Positions 1 to 8,925 of a stretch of 64,000 nt of DNA are shown piece after piece. The notes below the pieces were generated by a model that worked only from the letters and a program-made list of their open reading frames with translations, made no database searches and had not been told where the DNA came from. Made by a program: the position numbers and the translations under genes. The stretch's first letter is position 1, and each line of letters starts with the position of its first letter. Origin of the DNA: DAITPV01 sp050692555 (GTDB taxonomy: Bacteria > Actinomycetota > UBA4738 > CALAEC01); contig JBOGVS010000002.1 in assembly GCA_050692555.1 (NCBI GenBank), positions 1 through 64,000 of the forward strand, in the 5' to 3' direction.

Positions 1-1261
1 TGCTGGCCGGGTTGAACCCGGTGGGATTGGAGCCCGGCGGGTTCCCGAACCACGACCCGCCGGCCATGATGTCCCAGTCCCCCGTCCCCTCCGACGTGTA
101 GCTGGGGTTGTAGTAGTCCGGCTCCCCAAGGGCGTGGGCCATCTCGTGGGCGGCCACCCCGATCTGGAGGTCGATCTCCGGCATGGTGAACAGGCGGTCG
201 AGCGTCACCCCGTCACTGGTGGGGATGCCGCCGGGGATCCCGGTGGTGTCCAGGGTCCCCAGGGTGGCCTGGATGGCGTGCGACCACGTGTGGCAGGGGT
301 CCCCGGTGGCCGCCATGTCCGGGCCGGAGTGGACGATCCCGGTGAAGTCCACCTTCCCGTCGCCGTCGTTGTCGTACTGGGAGAAGTCGACGGTTGGGTC
401 CGCCTGGGGGGTGGCCTCCAGGGCCATCCCGATGGCCCCGCCGCCGCCGACACCAATGATGCTGTCGGTGGGGTCGAGATCTCCGTCGTCGATCGGCGTG
501 GGCTCGATCCCTCCGTAATAGCACCGGTCCTCACGGGAGCGCTGGGAGACGAACGGACCGTACACGTCGACCTGGACCACGAACTGGCCGAAGGAGTTCT
601 CGAAGTAGAACTCGGTCACCGTTCCCCTGGGATTTCCTCCGAACCCGTCAAGGATCGACTTGAAGTGCTGCGGAGTGTCGCTGCCCGGCTGGAACTGCGG
701 CGAGGTCTGGCCCGCGTCCTCGTCCCACCACGTGGCCAGCATGAGGACCGGGAACTTGAACAGCACCGGCTCTGCGGCGATCCGGGCCTGCTCCTGCGCC
801 TGGTAGGCGGCGATCTGGAGCTGCCGAAACGCCGCGGTCCGGATGTCGGTTCCGGTCGCCGCGGTCCATACATTGGGAGTCCGGCCCAGCCCCGGGGCCA
901 GGCTCGGGGGGCGGGGGTCGAGGCCCAGCCGGGCGCCGGACGCCACCAGCTGATTCTGGTCATCTTTGCCGGAGGCGTAGACCCACCAGCCGTCGCTTCG
1001 CTTCATAACGGTGAACCCATTGACCTCCAGGTTCCCGCCGATCTCCGCGTTCGTGAGGCGAGCCTTGAACTTCGACCCATCGGGCTGGCTTACCGTGAGA
1101 TCGGCCGGGATGGCCGGATAGAGGTCGCCCCACACCTTCGGTGACTGGCCCCCCTTCTGCGTTGTGGAGTCTTTGGCTCCCGCTCCGGTCGGGATCACGA
1201 TCGCCCAGGCGAGCGCAATGGCCGTCAGAGCGGAGAGCAGTCGGATCGGGTGGTTCTTCAC
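1..1261 (-). CDS. Secreted M6-family (immune inhibitor A-like) metalloprotease, 3' end cut by window edge
   Basis: About 420 codons are visible; the C-terminus lies before base 1. A GTG start follows a GGAGG ribosome site by a few bases. Residues 1 to about 29 form a signal peptide (basic start, hydrophobic core, Ala-rich cleavage region). The zinc site HEMAHALGEPD begins at about residue 372 and fits the HExxHxxGxxD signature of M6 peptidases. An acidic stretch DNDGDGKVDF some 50 residues earlier resembles a calcium-binding loop. Expected to be an exported protease acting outside the cell. It lies 96 bases after the MoeA-like gene on the same strand and may be the last gene of that transcript. 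The family call rests on the zinc motif and layout; substrate unknown. Confidence 0.85.
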   Translation of the reverse strand, partial: MKNHPIRLLSALTAIALAWAIVIPTGAGAKDSTTQKGGQSPKVWGDLYPAIPADLTVSQPDGSKFKARLTNAEIGGNLEVNGFTVMKRSDGWWVYASGKDDQNQLVASGARLGLDPRPPSLAPGLGRTPNVWTAATGTDIRTAAFRQLQIAAYQAQEQARIAAEPVLFKFPVLMLATWWDEDAGQTSPQFQPGSDTPQHFKSILDGFGGNPRGTVTEFYFENSFGQFVVQVDVYGPFVSQRSREDRCYYGGIEPTPIDDGDLDPTDSIIGVGGGGAIGMALEATPQADPTVDFSQYDNDGDGKVDFTGIVHSGPDMAATGDPCHTWSHAIQATLGTLDTTGIPGGIPTSDGVTLDRLFTMPEIDLQIGVAAHEMAHALGEPDYYNPSYTSEGTGDWDIMAGGSWFGNPPGSNPTGFNPAS

Positions 1262-1357
1262 GTTCGGCCCTCCGTTGTCGCCGTTGACGGGGGCCGGCAG
1301 ACGTGCGGGCACCCCTCGATCCGGATTTCTTCGACAACGAGGAGAGGGACTCCTGCT

Positions 1358-2584
1358 CTAGCGCTCGAGGGGACGGAAGATGCGGACCCGGACCTCGGTG
1401 CCTGCCGGGACCGGCCCGTCGCCGGGCGGGATCACCGCCAGCCCGTTGGCCTCCACCACCTGGCCCAGGAGCGAAGGACTCCCCGAGCCCGTGGGGCGGG
1501 CCCGCCAGGCACCCTCCCGGTGGGACACCCTGGCCGGCACGAACAGGGTCACCCCTTGAGGGCCGGCGACCCCCTCCTCGAGGACCGCGGCAACCGAGGG
1601 GCGGTCGAGGTCTCGCCGGCCCATCATCTTGAGGACGGCGGGGCGAACGAGGACCTCAAAGGACACGAACGCGGCCAGCGGTTTCGCCGACACGGTGAAG
1701 AACGGCATGCCCTCGACGACCCCGTACCCGTAGGCCTCTGCGGGGTGAGCGGCCACGCGGTACGGGTGGATCTCGCCGAGGCCCGAGAGCGCCTCGCCCA
1801 GGGCCCCACCTGGCCCCACGGGGCCCGCGCACACGCAGGCGTCGGCCCGGGAGAGGTCGGAAAGCAACGCCTCACGGAGGGCGGCCACCGTCTCCCGGAC
1901 GATCCCGATGCGGTAGGGCACCGCCCCCACGTCGCGGATGGCCCCGAGGAGCGCATACGACGTGGCGTCGCGCACCTGGCCCAGCCCAGTGGGGCGCCCC
2001 GGCTCCACGAAGTCTCCGACGGCGATCACCCCCACCCGGAGCTTCGGATGGGCCAGGACGGTGCCGTAGCCGGCCGCTGCCAGGATGCCCAGCTCCGCGC
2101 CGGACAGCCGTCGCCCCGCGGGGACCAGCACCGAGCCGGCCTTGAGATCCCCTCCGGCCGGATTGATGTTGGCGCCGGGAGCCGCGGCTTCCATGACCCC
2201 GACCTGCTCGCCCTGCACCGCGACCACGTTTGCGGGAACCACGCAGTCGGCTCCCGTCGGCACCGGGGCTCCGGCCTCGATCCGAACCGCCTCGCCCCAT
2301 CCCACCGTGACCTCCGGGGGACGGCCCGCGACCACCCGTCCCGCCAACCGAAGCTCGACGGGCGCCTCGGCGGTGGCCGCGGCGATGTCGGCCGACCGGA
2401 CGGCCACGCCTTCGACCTCGGCTGCCGAGAACGGGGGAATGTCGTACTCCGTGGCGACCTCGGTGGCGGCCACGCAGCCGAACGCTTCGGCCAACGGAAG
2501 CTCGATGGGAGCCGGCGGCTCGACCGCGTCCAGGATGCGCCGGCGCGCGTCGTCCATCGTCATTGGCTCGGTCACAGGCGGCAT
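1358..2584 (-). CDS. MoeA/Glp-like molybdotransferase paralogue with degenerate active-site motifs
   Basis: 408 residues with the full MoeA domain order: an N-terminal MoeA_N region with GADCVVP and NINPAGGDLKAG, then the MoCF-binding domain (about 180-320) and the C-terminal domain. MoeA inserts molybdate into adenylylated molybdopterin, but the catalytic motifs have decayed. The usual PPFDNSAMDGYAV is PPFSAAEVEGVAV (residues 50-62). TGDEL is VGDFV (about 189-193). SGGVSVGDYD is AGPVGPGGAL (about 253-262). The PGNP loop is SAKP (about 299-302). It sits 41 bases after galU, the classical actinobacterial galU-moeA pair. The fold looks intact; molybdenum insertase activity is doubtful. Its present role is unknown. 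Confidence 0.85.
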   Translation of the reverse strand: MPPVTEPMTMDDARRRILDAVEPPAPIELPLAEAFGCVAATEVATEYDIPPFSAAEVEGVAVRSADIAAATAEAPVELRLAGRVVAGRPPEVTVGWGEAVRIEAGAPVPTGADCVVPANVVAVQGEQVGVMEAAAPGANINPAGGDLKAGSVLVPAGRRLSGAELGILAAAGYGTVLAHPKLRVGVIAVGDFVEPGRPTGLGQVRDATSYALLGAIRDVGAVPYRIGIVRETVAALREALLSDLSRADACVCAGPVGPGGALGEALSGLGEIHPYRVAAHPAEAYGYGVVEGMPFFTVSAKPLAAFVSFEVLVRPAVLKMMGRRDLDRPSVAAVLEEGVAGPQGVTLFVPARVSHREGAWRARPTGSGSPSLLGQVVEANGLAVIPPGDGPVPAGTEVRVRIFRPLER

Positions 2585-2625
2585 CGTATCGCGAGGACCG
2601 CGGCTCTCCGCCGGGTTGGGAGGAT

Positions 2626-3504
2626 CTACAGGAGCTTCTCGCGCTGAACCAGGTCGGCGAGGAAGGCCTTGAACTCCGGGCCGAGGTCGTCTCGCTCCAC
2701 GGCCAGCTCCACGGTGGCTCGGAGGTAGTCCAGCTTCTTCCCGATGTCGTATCGCGCGCCGTCGAACAGGTGCGCGTACACGGCCTGCTCTCGGGCCAGG
2801 AGCCCGATGGCGTCGGTGAGCTGGACCTCCCCTCCGGCGCCGGGAGGCGTCTCCCGGATGGCGTCGAAGATCTCCGGCGTAAGGACGTACCGTCCGATGG
2901 CCGCCAGGTTCGAGGGCGCGTCCTCGGGGCTGGGCTTCTCCACGATGTCCACCACCCGGGCCAGGTCATCCTCAACGAACTCCGGCTCCACCGCGCCGTA
3001 CAGGTGGATCTCCTCCCGGCGAACCTCCTGCACCGCGATGACGCTCCGCCCGTAACGTTCGTACACCGCGATCATGCGCTCGAGGAGCGGGTCGGACGTG
3101 GCGATGATGTCGTCACCGAGCAGCACGGCGAACGGCTCGCCGCCCACATGGGGCTCCGCGGCGGCCACGGCGTGGCCGAGCCCAAGGGGATCCCGCTGCC
3201 GGACGTACTGCACCACGGCCATCTCGGTGATCTCCCGGACCTGCTTGAGCTCGTCGTGCTTTCCCCCGCTCTCCAGGTAGTGCTCGAGCTCGAACGACCG
3301 GTCGAAGTGATCCTCGAGGGTGCGCTTGCCCCGGCCGGTGACGATGAGGATGTCCTGGATCCCCGCCCGTACGGCCTCCTCCACCACGTACTGGATGGCC
3401 GGCTTGTCGACGAGAGGGAGCATCTCCTTGGGCTGCGACTTGGTTGCGGGCAGGAATCGGGTGCCCAATCCTGCCGCGGGAATGACCGCCTTCCGGACCT
3501 TCAC
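2626..3504 (-). CDS. galU: UTP-glucose-1-phosphate uridylyltransferase
   Basis: 292 residues, normal for bacterial GalU. It makes UDP-glucose from UTP and glucose-1-phosphate, which feeds cell-wall glycans and here also trehalose and glucosylglycerate synthesis further along the window. The N-terminus has the nucleotidyltransferase loop AAGLGTRFLPATKSQPKEM, followed by LPLVDKPAIQYVVEE. The middle has VLLGDDI (metal and sugar-nucleotide site) and VEKPSPEDAPSNLA. The GTG start is set by a strong GGAGGGG site 6 bases upstream. It follows the diguanylate cyclase gene by 62 bases and precedes the MoeA-like gene, so the three may be cotranscribed. Confidence 0.95.
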   Translation of the reverse strand: MKVRKAVIPAAGLGTRFLPATKSQPKEMLPLVDKPAIQYVVEEAVRAGIQDILIVTGRGKRTLEDHFDRSFELEHYLESGGKHDELKQVREITEMAVVQYVRQRDPLGLGHAVAAAEPHVGGEPFAVLLGDDIIATSDPLLERMIAVYERYGRSVIAVQEVRREEIHLYGAVEPEFVEDDLARVVDIVEKPSPEDAPSNLAAIGRYVLTPEIFDAIRETPPGAGGEVQLTDAIGLLAREQAVYAHLFDGARYDIGKKLDYLRATVELAVERDDLGPEFKAFLADLVQREKLL

Positions 3505-3566
3505 CGACTCCCCTCCCAGGCTGGAGCCGTGAGTCTATTCCCCTGCCGCAGAAGGGGCGAAACTCT

Positions 3567-5474
3567 TCAACTGGCCGAAACCACCTGGTCACGGCCCGCC
3601 CGCTTGGCCCGGTACAGGGCTCGGTCCGCGGCCTCGATCAGCTCGGCGGAGGTGGACCCGTCGAGCGGGAAGGCCGCCACCCCGACGCTGATGGTCACCG
3701 GGATCTTCGGTTCGGCGCCGTCGAACGCAACGTCCCGGATGGCCGCCCGGACCTTCTCACCCACGACAATGGCGCCCTCGCACGGGGTCTCCGGGAGGAC
3801 GATGACGAACTCCTCGCCGCCGTACCGGGCCACGGAGTCGATCTGGCTGCGGATGTTCCCCATCACCCTCCGGGTCAGCTCGACCAGCACCTCGTCTCCC
3901 CGCTGATGGCCGTGGCGGTCATTCACGCCCTTGAACCGATCGATGTCCAGCATGAGGATCGACAGGGGGCGGCCGAATCGCTGGGCTCGCTCGATCTCCT
4001 TCCGGAGGGTGAGCTCCAGGTACCGCCGGTTCCACACCCCGGTAAGGCCGTCGGTGATCGACAGCTGCTGGGTCTCCTGGTGGAGCAGGACGTTCTCGAT
4101 GGCCACCGAGGCCTGAGCCCCGAACGAGGCCAGCGTCTCCGCGTCATCCTCGGTGAACGGCTCGAGGGTGGACCGGCCGTACAGGGCGATCACCCCCATG
4201 GTCCGATCGCGTCGTACCAACGGCACCGCGACGGCGGTGTCGGTGCGGGGCTCTACCGGCACAGAGGCCATCGCGGACCGATCGTGGGGCACCAGCACCG
4301 CGTCGCCGGCGGCGGCTCGACCGGCGATCCCCAGGCCCATCGAGAGCTTGGCCTGCTCCGGGGGGTCGTACCCCCGGGCCACCTCGAGCCGCAGCTCCCG
4401 CCCCGCCCCGGTCAGAAGGAACAGCGCGCTGGAACGGGCCCCCAGCGTCACCGAGGCCGTGTCCAGGATCACCTCCAGCATCCCCTGGAGGTTCAGCGTG
4501 GTCTGGAGCGTGGCCCCCATCCGCTCCAGGCTTCGCCGGAGCTCGTCGCGCGACTCCTCCAGCTCGCCGACGTAGGTGCGCAGGTACTCCGTCATGGTGT
4601 TGAACGACTCGGCCACGTTCGCCAGATCCCCGCGTTCGCCTGCCTCCACCCGTGCATCCAGGTTCCCCGCCGTCACGGCCCGCGCTCCCTCGGCCAGTCG
4701 CTCCAACGGCCGGGCGATCACCCGGGCCAGCACATACCCGAGGGTCGTGGCGATCACCAGACCGGCCGCGGCGATCAGCCAGAAACCCCAGGTGTCGATC
4801 CGCTCGGTGGGAGCCGCCAGCAGGATCCCGTTTCCCGGGCTGCCCACGGGGACCAACAGGGTTCGGTGATCGCCGTCCGTCCCTCCCCCGGGGTCGGCGG
4901 GGGGCCCGGCGGGAGCGCTGGTGGCCAGCACCTCCCCGCCCTGCACGATGGACACGTCGAGACCTCCGGCGGCCGCCAGCTCCATGGCGAAGAGCTCGTC
5001 GGTGTAACGCCCCCCGGTAACCAGGAACCTCAGGTCGCCGGCAACCACGTCCACCCGGGCCCGAAGCACGCCGGCGGGCTCGTCCTGGCCGGCGATCAGC
5101 TCGGCGGTGGGGGAGGCTGAGTCGGCGGAGAACTCGGCCGGACTCAAAGAGGCTTCGACCACCCGGCCTGCCTCGTCGCTCATCACCAGGAAGTCCAGGC
5201 CCAGGTCGCCGTGCACGTCCTCGACCAGGGTCCCCAGGTCGTTGTCATCGAGGGATGGGGCCAGCCGCTCGGCGGCGAACCCAACTTCCCGCTGCACGAT
5301 CCGGAGCCGTTCCTCCCACAGCGCGGACACGGCGCTTGCCGCGGCCTCGAGCCTAGTATTCGTGCGAGCTTCGGCCTGCCGGGCGTCCAGGATCTGAAAG
5401 GCCAGCGTCGCGGCCACCAAGGGAAGGACCACGATGCCGACGAAGAACAGCGTGAGCCGGGCGCGCAGCGTCAA
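3567..5474 (-). CDS. Membrane diguanylate cyclase: periplasmic sensor, HAMP, GAF, GGDEF
   Basis: About 635 residues. A first membrane helix lies near residues 8-28, then an extracytoplasmic sensor of about 220 residues, a second helix near 235-255 and a HAMP linker (ARPLERLAEGARAVTAGN). A GAF domain follows (about 335-475) and then a C-terminal GGDEF domain with DGLTGVWNRRYL and the active loop RYGGEEF. It should make c-di-GMP from GTP. The residues before the loop read RSQID, so the canonical RxxD product-inhibition site is not evident. TTG is chosen as the start because GGAGAG lies just upstream and longer versions run into the divergent cyclo-ligase gene. A c-di-GMP-I riboswitch candidate is present near base 22,970. 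Confidence 0.9.
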   Translation of the reverse strand: MTLRARLTLFFVGIVVLPLVAATLAFQILDARQAEARTNTRLEAAASAVSALWEERLRIVQREVGFAAERLAPSLDDNDLGTLVEDVHGDLGLDFLVMSDEAGRVVEASLSPAEFSADSASPTAELIAGQDEPAGVLRARVDVVAGDLRFLVTGGRYTDELFAMELAAAGGLDVSIVQGGEVLATSAPAGPPADPGGGTDGDHRTLLVPVGSPGNGILLAAPTERIDTWGFWLIAAAGLVIATTLGYVLARVIARPLERLAEGARAVTAGNLDARVEAGERGDLANVAESFNTMTEYLRTYVGELEESRDELRRSLERMGATLQTTLNLQGMLEVILDTASVTLGARSSALFLLTGAGRELRLEVARGYDPPEQAKLSMGLGIAGRAAAGDAVLVPHDRSAMASVPVEPRTDTAVAVPLVRRDRTMGVIALYGRSTLEPFTEDDAETLASFGAQASVAIENVLLHQETQQLSITDGLTGVWNRRYLELTLRKEIERAQRFGRPLSILMLDIDRFKGVNDRHGHQRGDEVLVELTRRVMGNIRSQIDSVARYGGEEFVIVLPETPCEGAIVVGEKVRAAIRDVAFDGAEPKIPVTISVGVAAFPLDGSTSAELIEAADRALYRAKRAGRDQVVSAS

Positions 5475-5548
5475 GGTCTCTCCACGGGCATTCGGCTTTC
5501 GACGGGCTGGGCGTGCCCGTCGACCTCCCTGCCCCACACTGTATCGGC

Positions 5549-6154
5549 ATGAGTGGCAAAACGCTTGATTCGGACGCACAGAAGGGCGAGCTGCGGGCTC
5601 ACCTTCGGCGGGTGCGCTCGGCCATCCCGGCCGGTGAGAGGGCCAGGCTGGCCGAGCTGGCCGAGGAGGCCCTGTTCGGCCTCCCGGAGGTGGCCACCGC
5701 CCACACGGTCCTGCTGTTCTACGCGTTCGGGACGGAGGTCCCCACGGCCGGCATGGCGGAACGGGTCCTCCGCTCGGGCAAACGCCTGCTGCTCCCCTAC
5801 CTGGAGGAGGAAGGGATGGAGGCCGCCGAGGTTCGGCCCGGCGAGGCCCTGGCTCCCTCGGGGTACGGGCCCCGCGAACCTCACCGGCGGATCCCCGTCG
5901 ACCCCACCACCGTGGACCTGGTGGTGACCCCCGGCCTGGGCTTCGACCGGGCCGGCCGGCGGTTGGGCTGGGGAGGCGGCCACTACGACCGTTACCTGGC
6001 CAGGCTTCGGCCCAGGGCCCTCCGGGTAGGGGTGGGGTTCTCGGTCCAGGTGATCGAGGAGGTTCCCACCGGTCCGGAGGACCAGCACGTGGACCTGCTC
6101 GTCACCGATGCGGGGGTGATCGACTGCCGGCCATCAGAGCATCCCGGGGCCTGA
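5549..6154 (+). CDS. 5-formyltetrahydrofolate cyclo-ligase family protein
   Basis: 201 residues. The enzyme converts 5-formyl-THF to 5,10-methenyl-THF with ATP. The C-terminal signature GLGFDRAGRRLGWGGGHYDRY is present, as is the basic N-terminal region (LRAHLRRVRSAIPAGERA) of the family. The second in-frame ATG is preferred over one 36 bases upstream because it matches the family N-terminus; no Shine-Dalgarno is visible. It is divergent from the diguanylate cyclase with 74 bases between them, and leads a plus-strand run with the FmdB and MTA phosphorylase genes, a neighbourhood known from actinobacteria. Confidence 0.92.
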   Translation: MSGKTLDSDAQKGELRAHLRRVRSAIPAGERARLAELAEEALFGLPEVATAHTVLLFYAFGTEVPTAGMAERVLRSGKRLLLPYLEEEGMEAAEVRPGEALAPSGYGPREPHRRIPVDPTTVDLVVTPGLGFDRAGRRLGWGGGHYDRYLARLRPRALRVGVGFSVQVIEEVPTGPEDQHVDLLVTDAGVIDCRPSEHPGA

Positions 6155-6181
6155 CGTAGCGCGGTCCTATAATCGGCGGGA

Positions 6182-6499
6182 ATGCCCACCTACGAGTACG
6201 TCTGCACGAACTGCGGCAACCGCATCGAGGTCTTCCGACGCATCGACGAGGAAGCGGTCACGATCTGCGACCAATGCGGCGGTGAGCTCCGCAAGGTGTT
6301 CCATCCGGCCGGCATTGTGTTCAAGGGCTCGGGGTTCTACGCCACCGACTCCCGGAAGTCCTCGCAGCGGGCCGGAGACAAGGGAGACAAGAAGGAAGAT
6401 GCCGGCTCGGGCACCGCAAAGAAGGACGCCAAGGGCGACACGAAGGGCGAGGCGAAGAAGAAGGGCGACGCCTCCACGTCCTCGGAGAAGGCCGGATGA
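6182..6499 (+). CDS. FmdB-family zinc-ribbon protein with Lys-rich tail
   Basis: 105 residues. The first 60 form the FmdB/CxxC_CXXC_SSSS ribbon: CTNCG at 8-12 and CDQCG at 29-33, starting MPTYEYVC, followed by GIVFKGSGFYATDSR. The last 40 or so residues are low-complexity Lys/Asp/Gly/Ser, probably disordered. The family was named from the formamide/acetamide operon regulator, but the function of most members is unknown. It lies 27 bases after the cyclo-ligase and its TGA overlaps the next ATG, so it is translationally coupled to the phosphorylase gene. The association with cyclo-ligase and galU is conserved in actinobacteria. Confidence 0.92.
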   Translation: MPTYEYVCTNCGNRIEVFRRIDEEAVTICDQCGGELRKVFHPAGIVFKGSGFYATDSRKSSQRAGDKGDKKEDAGSGTAKKDAKGDTKGEAKKKGDASTSSEKAG

Positions 6500-7299
6500 C
6501 CAACGCGGAGATCGGGATCTTCGGCGGGTCGGGGTTCTACTCGTTCCTCGAGGACCGCGAGGAGGTCGAGGTCGACACGCCGTACGGCAAGCCATCGGCG
6601 CCGTTCTCGGTTGCGGAGATCGAAGGACGCCGGGTGGCCTTCCTCCCCCGCCACGGCACCGAGCACCAGTACCCTCCGCATCGGGTCCCCTATCGGGCCA
6701 ACCTGTGGGCCATGAAGGAGCTCGGGGTGCAGCGGGTCATCGGTCCCTGTGCCGCGGGCTCCCTCCAGCCTCAAGTCCGCCCCGGCCACTTCGTGATCTG
6801 CGACCAGCTGGTCGACCGGACCTGGGGGCGGCAGGACACCTACTACGACGGGCCCGAGACCACCCACGTGAGCTTCGCCGACCCCTACTGTCCCACGATG
6901 CGCGAGGTGGCCATCAAGACCGCCACGGAGCAGGGGATCGACGTGCACGAGCGGGGCACGGTGGTAGTGATCCAGGGCCCCAGGTTCTCCACGCGCTCCG
7001 AGTCGCTGTCGTTCCGAAACCAGGGGTGGGAGGTCATCAACATGACCCAGTACCCCGAAGCGATCCTGGCCCGTGAGCTCGAGCTCTGCTACCTGAACAT
7101 CTCCCTGATCACCGACTTCGACGTCGGGGTGGAAGGGGAGGACGTGGAGCCGGTCAGCCACGCGTCCGTGATCCGAGTGTTCCAGGAGAACAACCAGCGG
7201 CTGCGCGATCTGCTCTTGCGGGCGGTGCCCGACCTCCCCGCCGATCGGGACTGCCCCTGCGCCACCGCGCTGGAGGGGGCGCGCTTCGAGGTCCACTAG
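6496..7299 (+). CDS. mtnP: S-methyl-5'-thioadenosine phosphorylase (PNP/MTAP family)
   Basis: 267 residues. It phosphorolyses methylthioadenosine to adenine and methylthioribose-1-phosphate (methionine/polyamine salvage). The PNP/MTAP phosphate site is IFGGSGFY at 8-15 with RHG at about 53-55. The base/ribose region NMTQYPEAILARE and the later TDFDVG match MTAP rather than guanosine-specific PNP, whose equivalent residues differ. A related inosine/guanosine phosphorylase activity cannot be excluded. Start and stop overlap as ATGA with the FmdB gene. A short GC hairpin with a T-rich tail follows the stop codon. Confidence 0.9.
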   Translation: MTNAEIGIFGGSGFYSFLEDREEVEVDTPYGKPSAPFSVAEIEGRRVAFLPRHGTEHQYPPHRVPYRANLWAMKELGVQRVIGPCAAGSLQPQVRPGHFVICDQLVDRTWGRQDTYYDGPETTHVSFADPYCPTMREVAIKTATEQGIDVHERGTVVVIQGPRFSTRSESLSFRNQGWEVINMTQYPEAILARELELCYLNISLITDFDVGVEGEDVEPVSHASVIRVFQENNQRLRDLLLRAVPDLPADRDCPCATALEGARFEVH

Positions 7300-7300
7300 G

Positions 7301-7323
7301 GCGCCCGTCCCGGGCGTTCTTGT
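7301..7323 (+). terminator. Possible intrinsic terminator after mtnP
   Basis: A small hairpin, CGCCC-GTCCC-GGGCG, begins two bases after the mtnP stop and is followed by TTCTTGT. The stem is short, so termination may be weak. Confidence 0.4.
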
Positions 7324-7384
7324 CACCACCGCCGGGTAGCCTCCGGGTCACTGTCCAACGGTCCTCCCCCGGAAGGAGCGTTCG

Positions 7385-8020
7385 ATGCGACGCCGGCGCC
7401 CCCCGGCTTCCCGGGTCCTCATGTTGCTGTCCGTCCTCCTTGCCGCGGTCGCCACCTTGTTGCTCAGAGGTCACCTGGCCCGGGTGGAGGCCCGCGCCGC
7501 GGCGGCCGGGCCCGGGCGCCCGGTAGTGGTGGCCGACGTCCCGCTGGAACGCGGGCATACGCTCGCTCTCTCGGATCTCTCGACCGAGCGCATCCCGGAC
7601 CGGTACGTGCCGCCCGGAGCCCTGGCGGAACCGGGTGAGGCGGCGGGACGGATGCTGGCCGCGGACGTGGCAGCGGGCGAGCCGATCACCACGGTTCGTC
7701 TCGCGGCTCGGGGTGGTCCGGTTGCCGCTTTGATCCCCGCCGGACTGCGCGCCGTTCCCGTAGCGGTGGCCCTCCCCGGTGGAGCGGTGGCATCCGGGGA
7801 CCGGGTCGACGTGCTGGCCACGTATTCCACGGGTCGGCCTCACACCGAGACCGTGGTCACCGGTGCGGAAGTGCTGGCGGTCCTCGAGGTCCCGGAGGCC
7901 GGCGACTTCGGCGCCGCCACGAACCTGGTGGTGCTGGTGGGACCGGAGGACGCCGAGCGACTGGCGTACGCCCGTGCGTTCGCCGACCTCGCCGTGGCCA
8001 TCGCCCCTCCCGTCTCGTGA
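7385..8020 (+). CDS. SAF-domain CpaB/RcpC-like protein
   Basis: 211 residues. One N-terminal membrane helix (about residues 10-28) precedes a SAF domain (VVVADVPLERGHTLALSDL, about 47-115) and an RcpC/CpaB-like region (AVPVAVALPGGAVASGDRVDVL, then LVVLVGPEDAERL). CpaB proteins help assemble Flp/Tad pili. No other pilus gene is visible here, while a stand-alone SAF gene beside the FmdB gene is a common actinobacterial arrangement, so a pilus role is inference only. A GGAAGGAG ribosome site lies just before the ATG. UppP follows after 65 bases. Confidence 0.82.
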   Translation: MRRRRPPASRVLMLLSVLLAAVATLLLRGHLARVEARAAAAGPGRPVVVADVPLERGHTLALSDLSTERIPDRYVPPGALAEPGEAAGRMLAADVAAGEPITTVRLAARGGPVAALIPAGLRAVPVAVALPGGAVASGDRVDVLATYSTGRPHTETVVTGAEVLAVLEVPEAGDFGAATNLVVLVGPEDAERLAYARAFADLAVAIAPPVS

Positions 8021-8085
8021 CACCGCCGCAGCGATGAAGTCCCCAGGAGGCCCGGCACTCGATCCCCGCCGGTACACTCCCCCGG

Positions 8086-8922
8086 ATGCTCCAGCCGCTC
8101 TTCCTCGGCGCGGTCCAGGGCCTCACCGAGTTCGTACCGATCTCCTCCTCGGCTCACCTGATCCTGGTGCCGTTCCTGTTGCGGTGGCCGGTTCCGGACC
8201 TGTCGTTCGACGTGGCCGTCCATCTCGGCACCCTGCTTGCGGTGCTCGTGTACTTCGCGGGCGACCTGTCCCGGCTCCTGACTTCCGCGGTTCGCACGAT
8301 CACGGGCCGGGGGAGCGAACACGACCGGGGCACGGCCCGGGTGCTGATGCTGCTCCTGGTGGGCTCGATCCCCGCCGGGATCGCCGGGGTCCTGGTCGAG
8401 GGGCTGTTCGAGGACCTGTTTACCACCAGCGCCGACGTCGACCGGATCGGCGCCCCCATCACCGCGATCGGCCTGGTGGGCACCGCGGTGCTCCTGTCGT
8501 CCGCGGAGCTCGTCTACCGCAGGCGGGCCGCCACGGCTCGGGGGCTGGAGCAGCTGGGGATCGTGGACGCGCTGGTGATCGGCCTGTCCCAGGCGATGGC
8601 CATCGTCCCGGGGATCTCCCGGTCGGGCGCCACGATCGGCGCGGGGGTGTTCCGGGGCCTGTCCCGGGAGACCGCGGCACGGTTCTCGTTCCTGCTGAGC
8701 ATCCCGGCGATCCTGGGGGCCGCCCTGGTGGCTCTCCCGGACCTGCCGCCCGACGCGCCGGTCGAACGGCTGGTGGGCAGCGCCGTCGCCGCCGCAGTCG
8801 TGGGGTTCGCGTCGATCGCGTTCCTGATGCGGTACCTGCGAACCCGGACCATGTGGCCGTTCGCCGCGTACTGCGTGGCCCTGGGTGCCGTGGCCGTGGG
8901 GTTCTGGCTGGCCCTCCCGTAG
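8086..8922 (+). CDS. uppP: Undecaprenyl-diphosphatase
   Basis: 278 residues, about eight membrane helices. It dephosphorylates undecaprenyl diphosphate to recycle the lipid carrier for peptidoglycan and other wall polymers, and is linked to bacitracin resistance. Family motifs are clear: GLTEFVPISSSAHL near the start, FDVAVHLGTLLAV, then PGISRSGATIGAG near residue 185. The stop lies three bases from the convergent stop of the pmbA-like gene, leaving no room for a separate terminator. Confidence 0.96.
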   Translation: MLQPLFLGAVQGLTEFVPISSSAHLILVPFLLRWPVPDLSFDVAVHLGTLLAVLVYFAGDLSRLLTSAVRTITGRGSEHDRGTARVLMLLLVGSIPAGIAGVLVEGLFEDLFTTSADVDRIGAPITAIGLVGTAVLLSSAELVYRRRAATARGLEQLGIVDALVIGLSQAMAIVPGISRSGATIGAGVFRGLSRETAARFSFLLSIPAILGAALVALPDLPPDAPVERLVGSAVAAAVVGFASIAFLMRYLRTRTMWPFAAYCVALGAVAVGFWLALP

Positions 8923-8925
8923 CGG

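Noticed and set aside
1250..2647. Long open plus-strand frame opposite the MoeA-like gene
   Set aside because: The product is Gly/Arg/His-rich without family features and simply mirrors the GC-rich codons of the opposite gene, which has full homology.
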